DNA of 64,000 nucleotides from Phlebotomus papatasi (Eukaryota > Arthropoda > Insecta > Diptera > Psychodidae), in NCBI RefSeq assembly GCF_024763615.1, contig NC_077222.1, positions 93,157,417 to 93,221,416 on the forward strand, given 5' to 3'. A program made the position numbers and the translations under genes. Under the pieces are notes generated by a model. That model saw nothing but the letters and a program-made list of their open reading frames with translations, was not told the origin of the DNA and did not search any database. Below, piece after piece: positions 1 through 11,034 of the stretch (positions within the stretch are counted from its first letter, which is position 1; every line of letters begins with the position of its first letter).

Positions 1-976
1 ACACACTGACCTGGGATTCCAGTGGGGCGGTTTGGGAGACTGAGGGAGTAGAATGAAGTGATAAAGTCAGGACAAATTCACAGGCGTATGGAATGAACAA
101 TGGGTGGGAACTAAGAGATGAGACATAAAATGGAAGGAAGTCATGAAACATCTTCACAAAACTTGAGCATTTCACTGCATTTGTGAAATTTAATTATGGT
201 TAAGTATAATATATGTTTTATGCTGAGACACTTACCCCAAAAACTCCAAACCTCCTTCCTTTTTTTTTCAAATTCTCCCCAAGCACGGTCTTTCTGCACA
301 GTCTTCTCATCTGTAAAGCTCTGTAGGAAAGTCTTCCACTCTGGGAATAAGTTCAATTGTTTGAGCAGAATAAGTGTGAAAATGTATGATGAAAATATCA
401 CTGTTCTGGAAAACTGTCTAGTTCTCTTTTTTTTTGTGTGCCTTTTCTTCATTCTAACCCAAACCATCTTGCATACAATCTCACATTACATCGCATAAAT
501 TCATGCTGCTGGAGAAAATGGGGTTACTGGAAGTTCAAAAAGCTCACACAAAGGAAGTGTAAATGAAACCTGCAAATAAATCAAAGGGAAAATGAATAAA
601 TAATGACGTCAATTGCAGAGGAACAGCAAAAATCTTATGCTAGAAGATATATTGTTTAAGTACAAATATTAAATTTCCATCCAGGAAACCGAGTCATAAG
701 CCTACATCAACTTATTTCAGCTGAGATTCTTAATTCGATTCAGACCTAAAAGCTTTGCGGATGCTTTGAATGGGTTTTCAGCAGAGGTACTGTATAGTCT
801 AAATCCCTTTTGCAGTCATGCTACAAGACCTTGTTGGTTATTTTTAAGTAACTTTTTAAGCAAATTATCCAAGCTCTTTTTTTTTTTAGAAATTGGAGTG
901 TTCTAGTAAAGTTCCACTAACGTTGGTTCTATGATTTTTTTCAGTTATATGAATTTGTGTGTTTTATCAGAGCTTT
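1..976. other. Unassigned AT-rich sequence
   Basis: No convincing gene. Short overlapping frames lie on opposite strands around 141-498 (108 and 100 codons), but neither shows a recognisable domain and both are rich in Phe, Lys and Leu, as expected of AT-rich noncoding DNA. Short T-runs occur at 261-268, 428-434 and 877-886. No repeat family shared with the rest of the window was seen. Confidence 0.5.
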
Positions 977-1305
977 CATTTATGCTTTTTCTTAATCTTC
1001 TTCTTCTTCTTCTACTTTAATTAGGCGAATGCCTGTTTTTCCCACAGTAGGGCAACGGATTATTTATCGTGATTGAGTGTTTGAAGATGCCATGATACTG
1101 AGCATCAGCTGGAGTTGTGATTCTGATGTCCAAGACTCGTACCATCTTTCCGGTGGTCTACCTCTTGGTGTCGTAGTCGATGCTGGAAATTTTTTTTGGA
1201 CTCTTTTCGCAAGTCTAGTGTCGTCTATTCGGTTCACATGATCTCTCCAGTATCGCCTTCTTGACCTTGACCATCGTACAATGTCCTGGACCTCCATTTA
1301 TGCTT
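977..1305 (-). mobile_element. 5'-truncated non-LTR retrotransposon tail with 11-bp target duplication
   Basis: CATTTATGCTT occurs at 977-987 and again at 1295-1305, bracketing a 307-bp insert. On the minus strand the insert reads as the extreme C-terminus of a LINE reverse transcriptase: a W-x-D-H-V-x-R-x-D-D motif followed by P-R-G-R-P-P-x-R-W, matching the conserved post-RT tail (W-x-G-H-V-x-R, then GRPxxRW). The minus-strand 3' end is a (GAA)n run, read as CTT repeats at 996-1012. Microsatellite 3' tails, 5' truncation and short target duplications are hallmarks of target-primed reverse transcription. The apparent start methionine lies inside the target duplication, so the reading frame is not a gene. 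Confidence 0.8.
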
Positions 1306-2570
1306 AAGATCTTAAAATTCAGTTAGAAAAGAAAACAGGAGAAAGCCTGTTACCTTAGGACGACTCAAGCATCGAATTTGACCCATTATGATATTACAGC
1401 TATTCCAAATGATCTGACTAAATTTCCTGAAAAGTGTCATAGGATCAAATCCATGAAGAACATAGAAAAAAATAAGTTGTCCAAAGGTAGAGAGCTTCCC
1501 GTACAGTGTTTTGAATTACACAATCTATGACCTATATATCACCGTTAAACTGATGGGAACCAAACATCAGTTTTAGGTACATTCTTTCGCTCAACGTCGA
1601 GCCGAGAGGTCGCTCAGGAAAATGAACTGTGCTTCTCGGTCAGAGGAGCGACCTTTGAATTCCTCACCTCGGGGTGGGAATGTTACCTCCGAAAAATCAG
1701 ACAGAAAATAAGAAATAACCACTCGATGTCGCCAAAGATATCAATTCTTACTGCCTCATTAGCGATACGTGGCACCCTAGTTTATAAGGATTGAACCCAT
1801 TGCTTAATGTTGGGACCAAGAGTTTGTGAATCACTGGAGGGTATACATCCAGAAAGTTCTTTCAGATCCGTGAAAAAGTTAATATGTTCTGATAATCTGT
1901 CAAATGATCAGAATTAAAAAGAATTATAAGAATTAAAAGACCCAGAAAATAGTAAGAAAATCTCAAGCGTCACAAAGGGTGAAAATTTTTTACCATTTTA
2001 TCCGTGGTACTCAGCCTCTTAGTAGAAAAGAAGTGATCCCGTCCCCTGTTTTTTTTTTTGTAATAATAAAAATTATAAAATAAGACCGTTATTCGCAAAT
2101 TAACTGAAATGACTTGCCTTAGACCTCAGCCCTAACCACTCTCTACCTCAATAATACCTTGTAGTTACTTGAAATAATCACATTAACTAGAAAAAAGATT
2201 AGAACTACCCAAGAATTAAAGAAGAAATATAGTACAAATGAGATTAAGTAGAACTTAAAAGATGGCAACGATTATAAAGGAATAGTGGAACCTTTCAACT
2301 CCTCACAACCCTTATTTGACTTCCGACCTAAGAAAAGTCGACGTGAACCCCTAGGCTTAGGAAAATACTATAATTCCTCTTGTAGAACTTTGTTGGTCTT
2401 CTTTGATTTCTTCAAAGATCTGAGGGAATTCCTCTAAGCTCCTTTGGGCAATTTAAATCACTTTATCAGTCAGATAGAAGTAAGAGGATTTCCTTGGGAT
2501 CCTCAGCGGTGTGGCCGTTTTAAACTCTGTTCTTATTCAATGTTGAAAGTCGACCGTTAGGATGATATAA
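1306..2570. other. Unassigned sequence
   Basis: No gene or recognised element. A GC-richer patch with repeated GAGCGACC-like words and a CTCGG/CCGAG dyad lies at about 1595-1680. T- and A-runs occur near 2050. I see no long reading frame and no match to other repeats in the window. Confidence 0.45.
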
Positions 2571-2632
2571 GTCAGATTTTGGAATTTCCGTCTAAAAAAA
2601 CTTTCTTGCTCTTCTTTGTGTTTTTATTGGCC

Positions 2633-2665
2633 GACGTTTCGATCCTTGGTTGAGACCTTCTTCAG
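2633..2665 (-). ncRNA. Hammerhead-like ribozyme core (left arm)
   Basis: On the minus strand CTGAAGA (2665-2659) is followed by a weak hairpin of about 4 bp (2658-2641) and GAAACGTC (2640-2633). This fits the hammerhead order C3-U4-G5-A6-N7-G8-A9, helix II, G12-A13-A14, a palindromic ACGU helix III and a UC cleavage step. One extra A lies between A9 and helix II, a deviation from the textbook core. Activity is inferred, not shown. Confidence 0.45.
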
Positions 2666-2748
2666 AGCCTACATACAATTTTAAAAACATGAATATGACA
2701 GTTTTTCTGAACTGTCATATTCATGTTTTTAAAATTGTATGTAAGGCC

Positions 2749-2781
2749 CTGAAGGGGGTCCCAACAAAGGATCGAAACGTC
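2749..2781 (+). ncRNA. Degenerate hammerhead-like core (right arm)
   Basis: Plus-strand partner of the left-arm core: CTGAAGG at 2749-2755, a hairpin region, then GAAACGTC at 2774-2781. The seventh base is G where the hammerhead core needs A9, so this copy is probably inactive even if the family is a ribozyme. Confidence 0.35.
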
Positions 2782-3019
2782 GCCGTCGGCCAATAAAAAC
2801 ATAAAGAAAGGAAGAACGTTTTTTTTAGACCGAAATTACAACATCTGACTCTTTTCTTATTTTTTCCTGGGGGCTTTTCTACTAATCTACATCTTCAATA
2901 CACTCAGGATCTCTCAGCTATTTTTCGCATTTCTCTAGTAACTTGGGTACATTTCTTATTGCTAAGGATTCTCTTATTATTTCACTCTCGGGAACCCGTA
3001 AGTATAAGGGAACCAAATC

Positions 3020-4170
3020 AGTCTCTTCAGAAGCCACACTTTTTCTCTATACGGAGGTTAAACGAGTTATTTTAGAAGTCAGACTTCTTTTTCTCTGCTC
3101 TGAAGCTAGATGAACCAATCTAGAAGCTGGACTTCTTCTCTGTTCGAGGACTTGATGGATAAATTTAGAAGCCGGACATTATTCTCTGTTCGGGAACCAC
3201 ATATGCCATTTTGGAAGCTGGACTTGTTTCTCTCTATCAGGGGGCAGATGAAGCAATTTAGAAGCCAGACTTATTCTTTTCTGACTGAGAGCCAGATGAA
3301 CCAATTTAGAAGCCGGACTTATCCTTCTCTATCTGGAATCTGGAAGCCATGGCTTCCAGATGGTGCACCAGATGTGATTTTTCAGAAGTTGAACTTCTCC
3401 TTATCTATCCGGAGACCATGAAGCAGACGCTTTTTTAGAAGCTGAACGTCTTCTCTGTTCGGAGAGTAGATAGACCATTTTAGAAGACAGGCTTCTTTCT
3501 TTCTGCAGGGTCAGATGAACCGCTTTAGAAGCCGGATTCTTCTTCTTTGTACGGATGCCAAATGTTTCACTTTAGAAAACAGACTTCTTCTCTGTTCAGG
3601 AGCCATATGGACCAATCTGAAAGCCAGACTTCATCGTTTCTGCCCGGGGACTAGACGGACCAATTTAATAGCCGGACTTCTTCTCTGTCCGGGGACAGGT
3701 CTGTCACTTTGGAAGCTGTGTTTCTTCCTTTCTGTCATGGACCTTTTTACAAGCCGGAAGTCTTCTCTATGCGGGAGCCTTTACAGACCATGTTAGAAGC
3801 CAAGCTTTTACTTCTCTATTCGGAGGCCAAATAGACTTCTTCACTATTCGGAGAGCAGATAGACTATTTTAGAAGGCAGATTTTTCTTTTCTGTCCTGGG
3901 CCAAATGGACCGCTATAACCAGAATTCTTCTCTGTCTGGGAGCAGTATTTAAAACCAAACTTCTTGTTCTCTACCGGGGGTCAAACAGTAAACTTTAGAA
4001 GTATAACTTCTTCTCTGTCCGGGGGACTGATGCACCATTTTAGAAGCCGGATTTCTTTTCTTTCAGAGGCCAAATAGTCACTTTAGAAGCCGTATTTTTA
4101 CTTTTCTGTTCGGGGCCAGATAGACCATTTTAGGTGTCGGACCTCTTCTTTTCTATCCGAGAGCTACTTA
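3020..4170 (+). repeat. Degenerate ~46-bp tandem repeat (about 25 units)
   Basis: A block of related units spaced 45-48 bp apart; the first measured starts are 3109, 3154, about 3200, 3247 and 3295. The approximate unit is GATGGACCAATTTAGAAG, then CCGGACTTCTTCTCTGTTC, then a G-rich GGGAGCCA. Each unit contains a small dyad: AGAAG and CTTCT flank a CCGGA core. Units differ at many positions, so the array is old. Frames at 3110-3421 and 3515-3796 simply read through the repeats and repeat F-R-S-R-T-like words. They have no start context or domain and are not called as genes. Confidence 0.85.
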
Positions 4171-4327
4171 CCGGGCGGAATTACCGGAGTGGATCTAGAG
4201 AATCCCAAAATAACAGATAAAATTCTCTTTATTTATCTATTTCTTTTATTCATTTATTCTTCTATATAATAATATGTCCCTGTACAAAAATTAGTACAAT
4301 AATGGGGCTGTATCTGTCTATTCTTCC

Positions 4328-4425
4328 GGTGCCGGCCAAAATCCCGAAAGTCAAAATCCAAAAAAGCCAAAATACCAAATTTTAGCTTTCGGGATTTTGG
4401 CTTTCAAGATTTTGACCGAGATCCC
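4328..4425. repeat. Short foldback repeat, CCAAAATCCCGAAA family
   Basis: The left arm carries GCCGGCCAAAATCCCGAAAG and further CAAAATCC words. The right arm carries GCTTTCGGGATTTTGGC and GATTTTGACCG, the reverse complement. The same ~15-bp word builds the longer element at 14066-14340, so this is a second, smaller member of that family. A TATT-rich microsatellite follows at about 4430-4452. Confidence 0.65.
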
Positions 4426-4830
4426 TATTCTATCTATTTATTTATTTATTTACATATTTTATTCATATTTATTGTTTAATCCTACTCAAAAACAGACAGG
4501 GAGATGCATGAACACATTCGAAATCATCTTACCGCTCCAAGGTTCAGGAGGACAACAAAGATAAGGGGGGTATCCAGCAAATATTTTTAAATTCTGGCTA
4601 AGCGAGACTTGTCAATAGGCAATGTGCCTCACAATAGGTGCAAAAATGAAGGCTACAGCCGTCCCCTCTAGACTTCAGTTCTACATAAAGGTCCAGCCAC
4701 AAGTAACCGCAAAGTCCGGTCATAAATTTCGTAGCCGAATCACATGTATTATATTGAAGTGAAAACTTTTTCTAAATAACAAGAATTATAGCTTTAATCA
4801 TCATTTTTAAATATGACATACTAATGCCTA

Positions 4831-5082
4831 CACTGAGAAAAAAAGATAGTGCGATTAACTTTTTTCCTCATAACTTTAATACTTTTTAGGTGTAAAAATA
4901 TATCAACATTTTTTAATGTTAAATTTACAACTTTTTGAGGGTAAAATTAACATGAAAAAGGGCAACTTTAACCCCTAATACACCTAAAAAGGGTAATATT
5001 TACACCAATATCGGATCAATAATGCAAAGTAAAATTAACATTTCTAGAATGTTATTTTAACTTTTTCGGATTTCTCTCAATA
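4831..5082 (+). mobile_element. MITE family 1, copy 1 (CACTGAGA ends)
   Basis: About 252 bp, starting CACTGAGAAA and ending TTTTTCGGATTTCTCTCA, with at least three further copies at 15113-15366, 15530-15781 and 57193-57444. The interior is full of words such as AATGTTAATTTTAC and AACATTAAAAATG in both orientations, giving strong internal fold-back potential. The right tip of this copy is decayed. No coding capacity, so it would have depended on a transposase supplied in trans. The TA target duplication is clear only in the 57-kb copy. Confidence 0.8.
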
Positions 5083-6667
5083 TACCTAAATAATAACTTT
5101 GACCATTCGACATTCATGATTAGAGAGTTTCTAAAAACATTCTGCCAAAGTTCGAGTCCAATCGTAGGCATGAAATTTTCCGAGAATTATAGTAGATGAT
5201 ATTATTAAGAATGAGATATTATTTAACGATGGATTTTACAGCCCAGAGTTTAGCTTGCCAAAATCTGCCAACCCCCTATATACCCCCACCCTCAACAAGA
5301 ACTCTGTGTATTTATGTGCGATTGAAAATTTCCTGGTGAGGCTTGCCACATACTGAAAATGTCATTAATATTATTTAGCAGCTCAAATATTTACAATGTG
5401 TTCTACCAACATGAATAACACCCTAGAGAATTCAAGCAGTACATCGCGCATTGTTCTCCTCACTGGAGCTGGCTCGGAAATTGATTGCAGTGTATGGCCT
5501 AAGAAGACCAGCAATAAATTTTTATTTTGTGCCACAAAGCACGTAAATCACGTGGAAGCCAAGTACAACATCGCTCGTAATGTTACCGGCATTGGAAAAG
5601 ACTTTCTCAAATGACAAAACGACACACTTTCTATATTATCAAATATTCCACACACGATCCCGCCAAAACACTGCGATTTTTTCATCCTTGGCAATATGTC
5701 CTTCCATATGGTAGCACCAAAACTTTCCTAATGAATATTTAAGATGATTCTAACACAGGATGGTTGATCGAAGCAAAACACCTATGAAAGAGTAAAGAGA
5801 CTTTAATTCTCTCTGGGGACAACTTCTCTATCCTACTATCGATTTAATTCCGAGCACGGAAAAACGAACAAGTGATGATCTCAATTGCGTGGAAAATATT
5901 TGCCCGGAACCTTCACGTTTCATCAACTTTTTTTTATATATATCGTCAATAAAACATTTTGCATAAATTTATGTCTGACAAATTAACAATGGGTTTTATT
6001 GTTTTAACATTTGAAAACAAAATAATGGAATTTTGTTCAAAAGCTGTTGATTATTTTGAATTGTGGTAGATTTGTAACCTAAATTCGAAAATAGTTTTGT
6101 ACAGAATTGAAAAATATGTGGATACTGGAACATTTGGGATGTTTTCGGGAATTTCTCCAAAGTTTATCTCAATTTCATATTTTCAAATTTAAGTAAAATT
6201 AAACTCTATCCCAATTACAATACCACCGCCATGTGAGCTGATTTTGTTCATTGTTTCTAACAACAAACTTAAATTTTATTTCACTATTTTAAAACATGGT
6301 TGGAAATTTTAGTGAATGAGAAACAGTATCAAACTTTGATTGCATTTATACAAGTTACACTGTCAGCCTGACCTGTTTCCCAATATCCCAAATACTTTGG
6401 CCCCTTTGGCCTCTATTGAAATCTGTAGTCGGATGTACATCTAAAATTCCCTCTATTTTTGAATGAAAATTAAACATCTAGAAAAAAATAATTTTAAGAA
6501 AAATGAGAATAAAAAGTTTTCTGAGTAAAGGACAATGGGCAAAAGCAGTCTGTGGTGCGTAACAACTTTTTTCGAGAGCAAAGTTCTAAATCATGGGGAA
6601 AAAGTTCTAAAGCATAGAAACTATTTTCGTAGAAGAAACATAATCTCTTATACGAAATGTGCGCATT
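5083..6667. other. Unassigned sequence
   Basis: No gene recognised. A 72-codon frame at 5396-5614 has no identifiable domain. The sequence is AT-rich with scattered homopolymer runs. I found no terminal repeats or target duplications here. Confidence 0.4.
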
Positions 6668-6968
6668 TAGGGGAAGTGTGCCAAATTTCGGCCAGCTTCT
6701 AATTTCGGTCACTTTGAGTGTAATTTCGGCCATGGAAATAAATTAATTAAAATTATGTATGTAATCTTTAAATAGTCAATGAATTCATTTTGCTTTTAAA
6801 TATTTATTCATTTTAGGATGTATTAACACAAAGACCGTTAAATTTTATGTATAATTTGAATTTAAATTGCGTTGTAAAAACTCATTGTGGAAAGAGTCTT
6901 ACAAAAAATGTGACAGATCAATTGTGTTTCTAGCAGTCTTGTGATTTATGGTGAAGTGCAGAAAGGTT
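6668..6968 (+). repeat. Dispersed ~300-bp repeat, copy 1 (TAGGGGAAGTGTGCC end)
   Basis: This segment is repeated in inverted orientation at 22034-22334. It starts TAGGGGAAGTGTGCCAAATT, continues with several TTTCGGCC words, and ends near GTGAAGTGCAGAAAG. Similarity to the 22-kb copy stops sharply at both ends, so the boundaries are real, yet no matching inverted repeat is visible at the second end. No coding capacity. Confidence 0.65.
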
Positions 6969-7069
6969 TCCTTCGGATTTTTTCATGAAAATTGATTATT
7001 TTTCTTAAATTTCGTAAAATTTCGGGTGAAATTTCCCATCTGGATCCTGTATTTCGCGTAAAAAAGTAT

Positions 7070-7260
7070 ATACTTTGTTAGCGTCTCTCCAGTAAAGTAG
7101 TGTTGTCTTATAAAAATTCCGGTGATCACCAGTGAGAATTTCTTCACCTCAAGACTAAAAACACCTTTTTAATCTTGCCCAGAGTTTTCGGTCCGGATAT
7201 GGACCTTCTTCAGTGGTCGACTAAGACTATGTTTTTGTGATTTCTTGAGGATTCGTTCAC
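7070..7260 (-). repeat. Dispersed repeat carrying a hammerhead-like core, copy A
   Basis: Shares an ordered set of words with the segment at 48590-48720: a TCTTC-rich stretch, a run of T, AATCTTG(C/T)CC, the hammerhead-like core, then GGTCGAC and ACTATGT. Shorter core-containing matches occur at 8508-8541, 18701-18731 and 50691-50722. This suggests a non-autonomous retroelement family whose recurring part is the hairpin region. Confidence 0.55.
7182..7213 (-). ncRNA. Hammerhead-like core, dispersed copy A
   Basis: Minus strand: CTGAAGA at 7213-7207, a 5-bp helix GGTCC/GGACC with a 6-nt loop, then GAAA at 7189-7186 followed by ACTC. The helix II stem is perfect, but the helix III tetranucleotide is AACT rather than a self-complementary AGCT or ACGT, so dimer formation would be weakened. 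Confidence 0.4.
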
Positions 7261-7529
7261 TTTGTGGGAATTAAGGGTAAACATAACAGCAGGAAAAATC
7301 AGTTGGGAAGGTTTGTATGGGATAAATATTTACAATTTTCTTATTTTTTTTAAAATTTTTCTTTCTGCAAAGACTCTTTCAGTGACGTGTTTGGCGCTTT
7401 TAGTAAAAGTTTAGCGTTCAGTAAAAATAAATGTGTTTTGCAAGAAAACACATTTATCGAGACGTTTTCTAAAAGATAATTTTGTGATCATTCTCAAAAA
7501 TTTTGAGGCAAATAGTATCAGGCAATGGG

Positions 7530-8193
7530 TATTATCACATTTGAGATTCACTTTGTTACGGGCTTCCGTTAATTAAAAAAAATCCTAGATAACATATTTT
7601 TATAAGGAATTTATTCTTCAACACCTTCGTAAAACACCGTTTTCTCTATCTGAACAAGAAAAACGCTTTCCAAGCTATTTTAGAAAAAAAAACACACACA
7701 CAAGAGACTGCAAATCGTTTGACCAATGCAAACAACAAGCGGCGACACAGGCAATGACGTTTCTTTTCGCCGTGAGACACGAGAAATTGCTTCGGTTTTT
7801 CTTACTTTTTGCTCCATATCCTTTGTTACTTTTTACCCCAAGTGATCGTTTTTAATAAGAAGATTTCTTGAGCAAAGAATCTTAGTAAAATTCTAAAATA
7901 GATAGCGGCTTCATATTCAAAGAATCCAAATCATTTAGGAAATAATCATCAGTGCATAAATTTTGAATAATAAGTAGGTAATACTTTATATATTCTTCAA
8001 GGAAAATATTTCAAAAAAAGGGCTAAAAATTTCGATATATTTTGTTTTGTAATTCCTTGTTGGAATTCTAAGAAACATACAACATCGAAGAAGTTCTATG
8101 GAGGCTATTTATGGAAAAAATTTTAAGCCGCTATCTTACTTATCTTGGATTTTCAAATTTTCTATTTGTGACTTTTTGCCCCAGTCTCCCCTA
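7530..8193 (+). mobile_element. Left-truncated TIR element (GGGGCAAAAAGT ends), copy 1
   Basis: Homologous to 49670-50550 over several hundred bases; both contain CGCCGTGAGACA, AGAAATTGCTTCGG and TTTTTACCCCAAGTGATC. This copy keeps the right end, GTGACTTTTTGCCCCAGTCT followed by CCCCTA at 8188-8193. The 49.7-kb copy keeps the left end, GTGGGGCAAAAAGTCAC. Together they define an element of about 1 kb with inverted GTG(G/A)GGCAAAAAGTCAC-type ends. No coding sequence was found. Confidence 0.6.
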
Positions 8194-8507
8194 CTCAATC
8201 GAAAGGTCTTGCAAAATAAAAGTTATAATGAAAAAAGTCCATATTTTGTATGGGGGCTGCTGGAAGAAGTATCCATGGATAAATAGCTTAAGTCGCATAC
8301 TGACTCTATACCGAATTTCACCATAATCGATTCAGCCGGTCTTGAGTAATTCGATATCAAAATAGTATTTTTTCGAAAGAATAAAGGCATTTTTAAAAGG
8401 ACTCCCAGGGAATATCATCCTGAGCCTCGGGAGTGCACTGCCCAAAATTCAATGCCCTGTGAAATCCCTGACTTTATGACAAAGCGAGAAAAGACAAGAT
8501 TTGACCA

Positions 8508-8541
8508 CTGAGGAAGGCTTGGAGTATGAGCCGAAAGCTTT
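8508..8541 (+). ncRNA. Hammerhead-like core, dispersed copy B
   Basis: Plus strand: CTGAGGA at 8508-8514 (N7 = G, which the hammerhead core tolerates), a 4-bp helix GGCT/AGCC with a loop, then GAAA at 8533-8536 and GCTT. The AGCT palindrome formed with A15.1 could make a 4-bp intermolecular helix III. All invariant positions are intact. An extra A follows A9, as in every copy in this window. Confidence 0.45.
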
Positions 8542-8616
8542 GGGAAAAATCTAAATTTTCTAAGCTGATTCTTGTTTCCCTGACGTTCACTGGTTCCCAT
8601 TAGTTATACATATATA

Positions 8617-9100
8617 CAGTGGCGGCCAGAATAATAGAATCACTTTCCAAAGCTTATATTTTTTCCATTTTTTTTTATATAATTCTGAAGTAGAATTCTT
8701 CAAATTATTAGAATCGTAGAATAAGGGTTGTTTTGGCCGCTACAGGTCTCTATTTTATACAGAATACGTCAATAGTGAAATTCATTTCGGCCAAAAAATA
8801 TTGGAAAACTATCTTTTATGGTTTCTAAATATTGTTTTATTTAAACTTATTCGATTTTTAGACCACATTCTTTAATTTAAATGATAGTGGTTCTATCGTG
8901 TTGTTCAAACCAAATTTCACTATTGATCCATTCTGTGAAACGTAGAGACCTCTAGCGGCCAAAACAATTATTATTTGACGTAAAGTAATTATTTGAACAT
9001 TTCTATATCAAAATTATTTCAACGAATTGGAATAAACAAAAATGCTAAAGGTAAAATAGTGGTCTTTGCGAAGTTGATACTATTATTTTGGCCGCCACTG
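8617..9100. mobile_element. Palindromic MITE, CAGTGGCGGCC ends, with TA duplication
   Basis: 484 bp. Begins CAGTGGCGGCCAGAATAATA after TA (8615-8616) and ends TATTATTTTGGCCGCCACTG before TA (9101-9102). Inner inverted words (TTTTGGCCGCTACAGGTCTC and its reverse complement with small changes) make the whole element foldable. TA duplication plus CAGTGG ends point to the Tc1/mariner superfamily. No transposase is encoded. A shorter, decayed relative lies at 52040-52266. Confidence 0.85.
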
Positions 9101-11034
9101 TATGTCTATTAAAAGATCTGATCCTTTGAAGGTTGAATAAATCATCTTTCATCTGGAAATTATTACAGTAATTGTGTGATTAACTCTGTATTTGTTGGCT
9201 TATCTCTAAATAAGCTTTATGCATGAAATGGTCGAAAAGGTTACGACCTCGATACGCAAAATTATTGGAAAATCGTTTTAGTTACCATTGCTCAAATTTT
9301 GAGTGCATTGGATTCTACTATTTTCAGTGCAAACACTAAAATGTCTATAATGGTTGCCACATTCTGTGTTTATCTACTCAAGTACAAATAATTCACTGTA
9401 ATAGCAAAATTTATAATATTTGAACAGTCTGCCCTATAACAATACGTGAAGTCCATTATTTTCCAACAGAGCATACACACAGAGAGTGTCCAAAAAAAAC
9501 TGAATGGACAGGAGCATAGAATAGCAGAATGTACTGACTGGAAAAAATGCCACGGTCATGTGAAAAACATTGGGTAAACTTTTATATCACGTGGAAGTTT
9601 TATGTTGTTTAAATGCAGTTGTAATTTTTTTTTGTGAGTAACAGGAAAGGGCATCCCTTTAATGTTGGGCAATAATTTTTCTTGCCCTACTTGTATTTTC
9701 CTGATTGCTAATCTGAGAGTCATGTTGGCAGAAAATAGAAAATGGGAGCACCCAGATACTTTGATGGGAAAGTGCATGGAGGCATGAAAGATGCTGAAGA
9801 CGCCATCCTCAACGTCTCCCATCCAAATTACACATTCAGCACCAGTACTATAAAACCATAAGAGACTTTAGGAGAAAATTTCTCATGCATTTTCCTGTGC
9901 CTCCCCAGAAAAGCCATTCATCAGTGGAGATGCCGGGTACCAGGCGCCTCCACCCCTTGAGATTCATTCAAAAATTCATAGATTTTCCCTCTTTTGCAAA
10001 CTTCTTCCCAACATGCAAAACTCCGATGGAATATATTTATGTGTGGAGGACACGTTGTATGAAAAGTGGCACAAAATTCCAATTCAATCAAGAATTTAAT
10101 ATTTACTCAGATACCTTTTATTATTCCATTGTGCCAGCAATGTGCAAGAGTGAGAGAACAAATTGACACTGTACCTGGGAAAAATTTTCACAATGAAAAA
10201 TGTTTGCTACAAAATGTACCATTTTCGTCATTTCTATTTATTCTCACAATGTGTTCTTTTTTTTTCTAGGGTGTAATTTGTGTAAACAACATTGAAAATC
10301 AAATGTATACATTATCAAATTGCTTTGGAATTTTTAATGAATATTTAATTACTGTTGCCAATTGTCACCAATTGTTGCTGAAGAGATGCAAATGGGTGGG
10401 AAATTGGAAAATTCTGTCTACATTAGGGACAAAATGTTGCACAAACTGATTTTTTTCCAATTGAAAATATTGGAAAATAACATAAATTTTTTAGTTAATA
10501 TGCTAATAAAATTCGTTATTGAACAATTCAAAAAACATATTTTTGTTCATGCATTTGATAAAAGCATCCTCCAATTTTAATAAAATAACTCATTTTTGAG
10601 AATTAAAATTACCAAAACACTCTGTAAATTTTCCTAGTATAAACGAATTTGTTATTGAGTTATCAGAAAAATATCCCTAAAATTTAAATAATGCAATTTA
10701 ATTAACCATTTAGAGTCTGCTATCGGTTTATTGTCATACGAAACCTCATCAATTCATTGGGAATTTTTATAACTTTCATAATAATTTAAACTTGATTAAA
10801 ATTCGTTATGAAGTGATCCGAATAAAATAAAATAAAATAATAATATAAAATTATTTTTGAAATCGATAAAATGGAGTTCTATTGATTTAGTTAGATCTGC
10901 GGTTTGATTCTCCAAAAATACTTACGACTTAAAGGTGAAAAGCTTTATTTGCACAAAATGACTTAGATATTCGAAAAATTTAATTTAAATTTCAAATTTT
11001 CGAACTAAGCTTTCGTGATAAGTTTCTTGTTTGT
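9101..11034. other. Unassigned sequence
   Basis: No gene recognised. Small frames at 9556-9822, 9885-10166, 10066-10269 and 10362-10580 lack domains and splice support. 9480-10270 is somewhat less AT-rich and free of the window's repeats, so it may be older unique sequence. 10300-10990 is very AT-rich. Confidence 0.4.

Larger units (their letters stand above)
2571..2850. mobile_element. Inverted repeat with hammerhead-like cores in both arms
   Basis: Two arms of roughly 130 bp (2571-2701 and 2711-2850) are imperfect reverse complements around a short loop at 2702-2710. Each arm reads inward as CTAAAAAAA, then ATTGGCCGACG, GTTTCGATCC, CTTCAG, then an AT-rich stretch. Read outward, each arm has a CTGAAG(A/G) box, a short hairpin, GAAACGTC, then GGCCAATAAAAAC, which includes an AATAAA signal. 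The CTGANGA...GAAACGTC arrangement resembles the small hammerhead ribozymes associated with Penelope-like retroelements. No reverse transcriptase or GIY-YIG frame is present, so this would be a non-autonomous fragment or a head-to-head pair of termini. Confidence 0.6.

Noticed and set aside
3110..3796. Protein genes at 3110-3421 and 3515-3796
   Set aside because: The frames follow the tandem-repeat period; the repeated peptide words come from the DNA repeat.
3020..4170. CRISPR array
   Set aside because: Units are directly adjacent and diverged, without constant repeats separated by unique spacers, and the context is eukaryotic.
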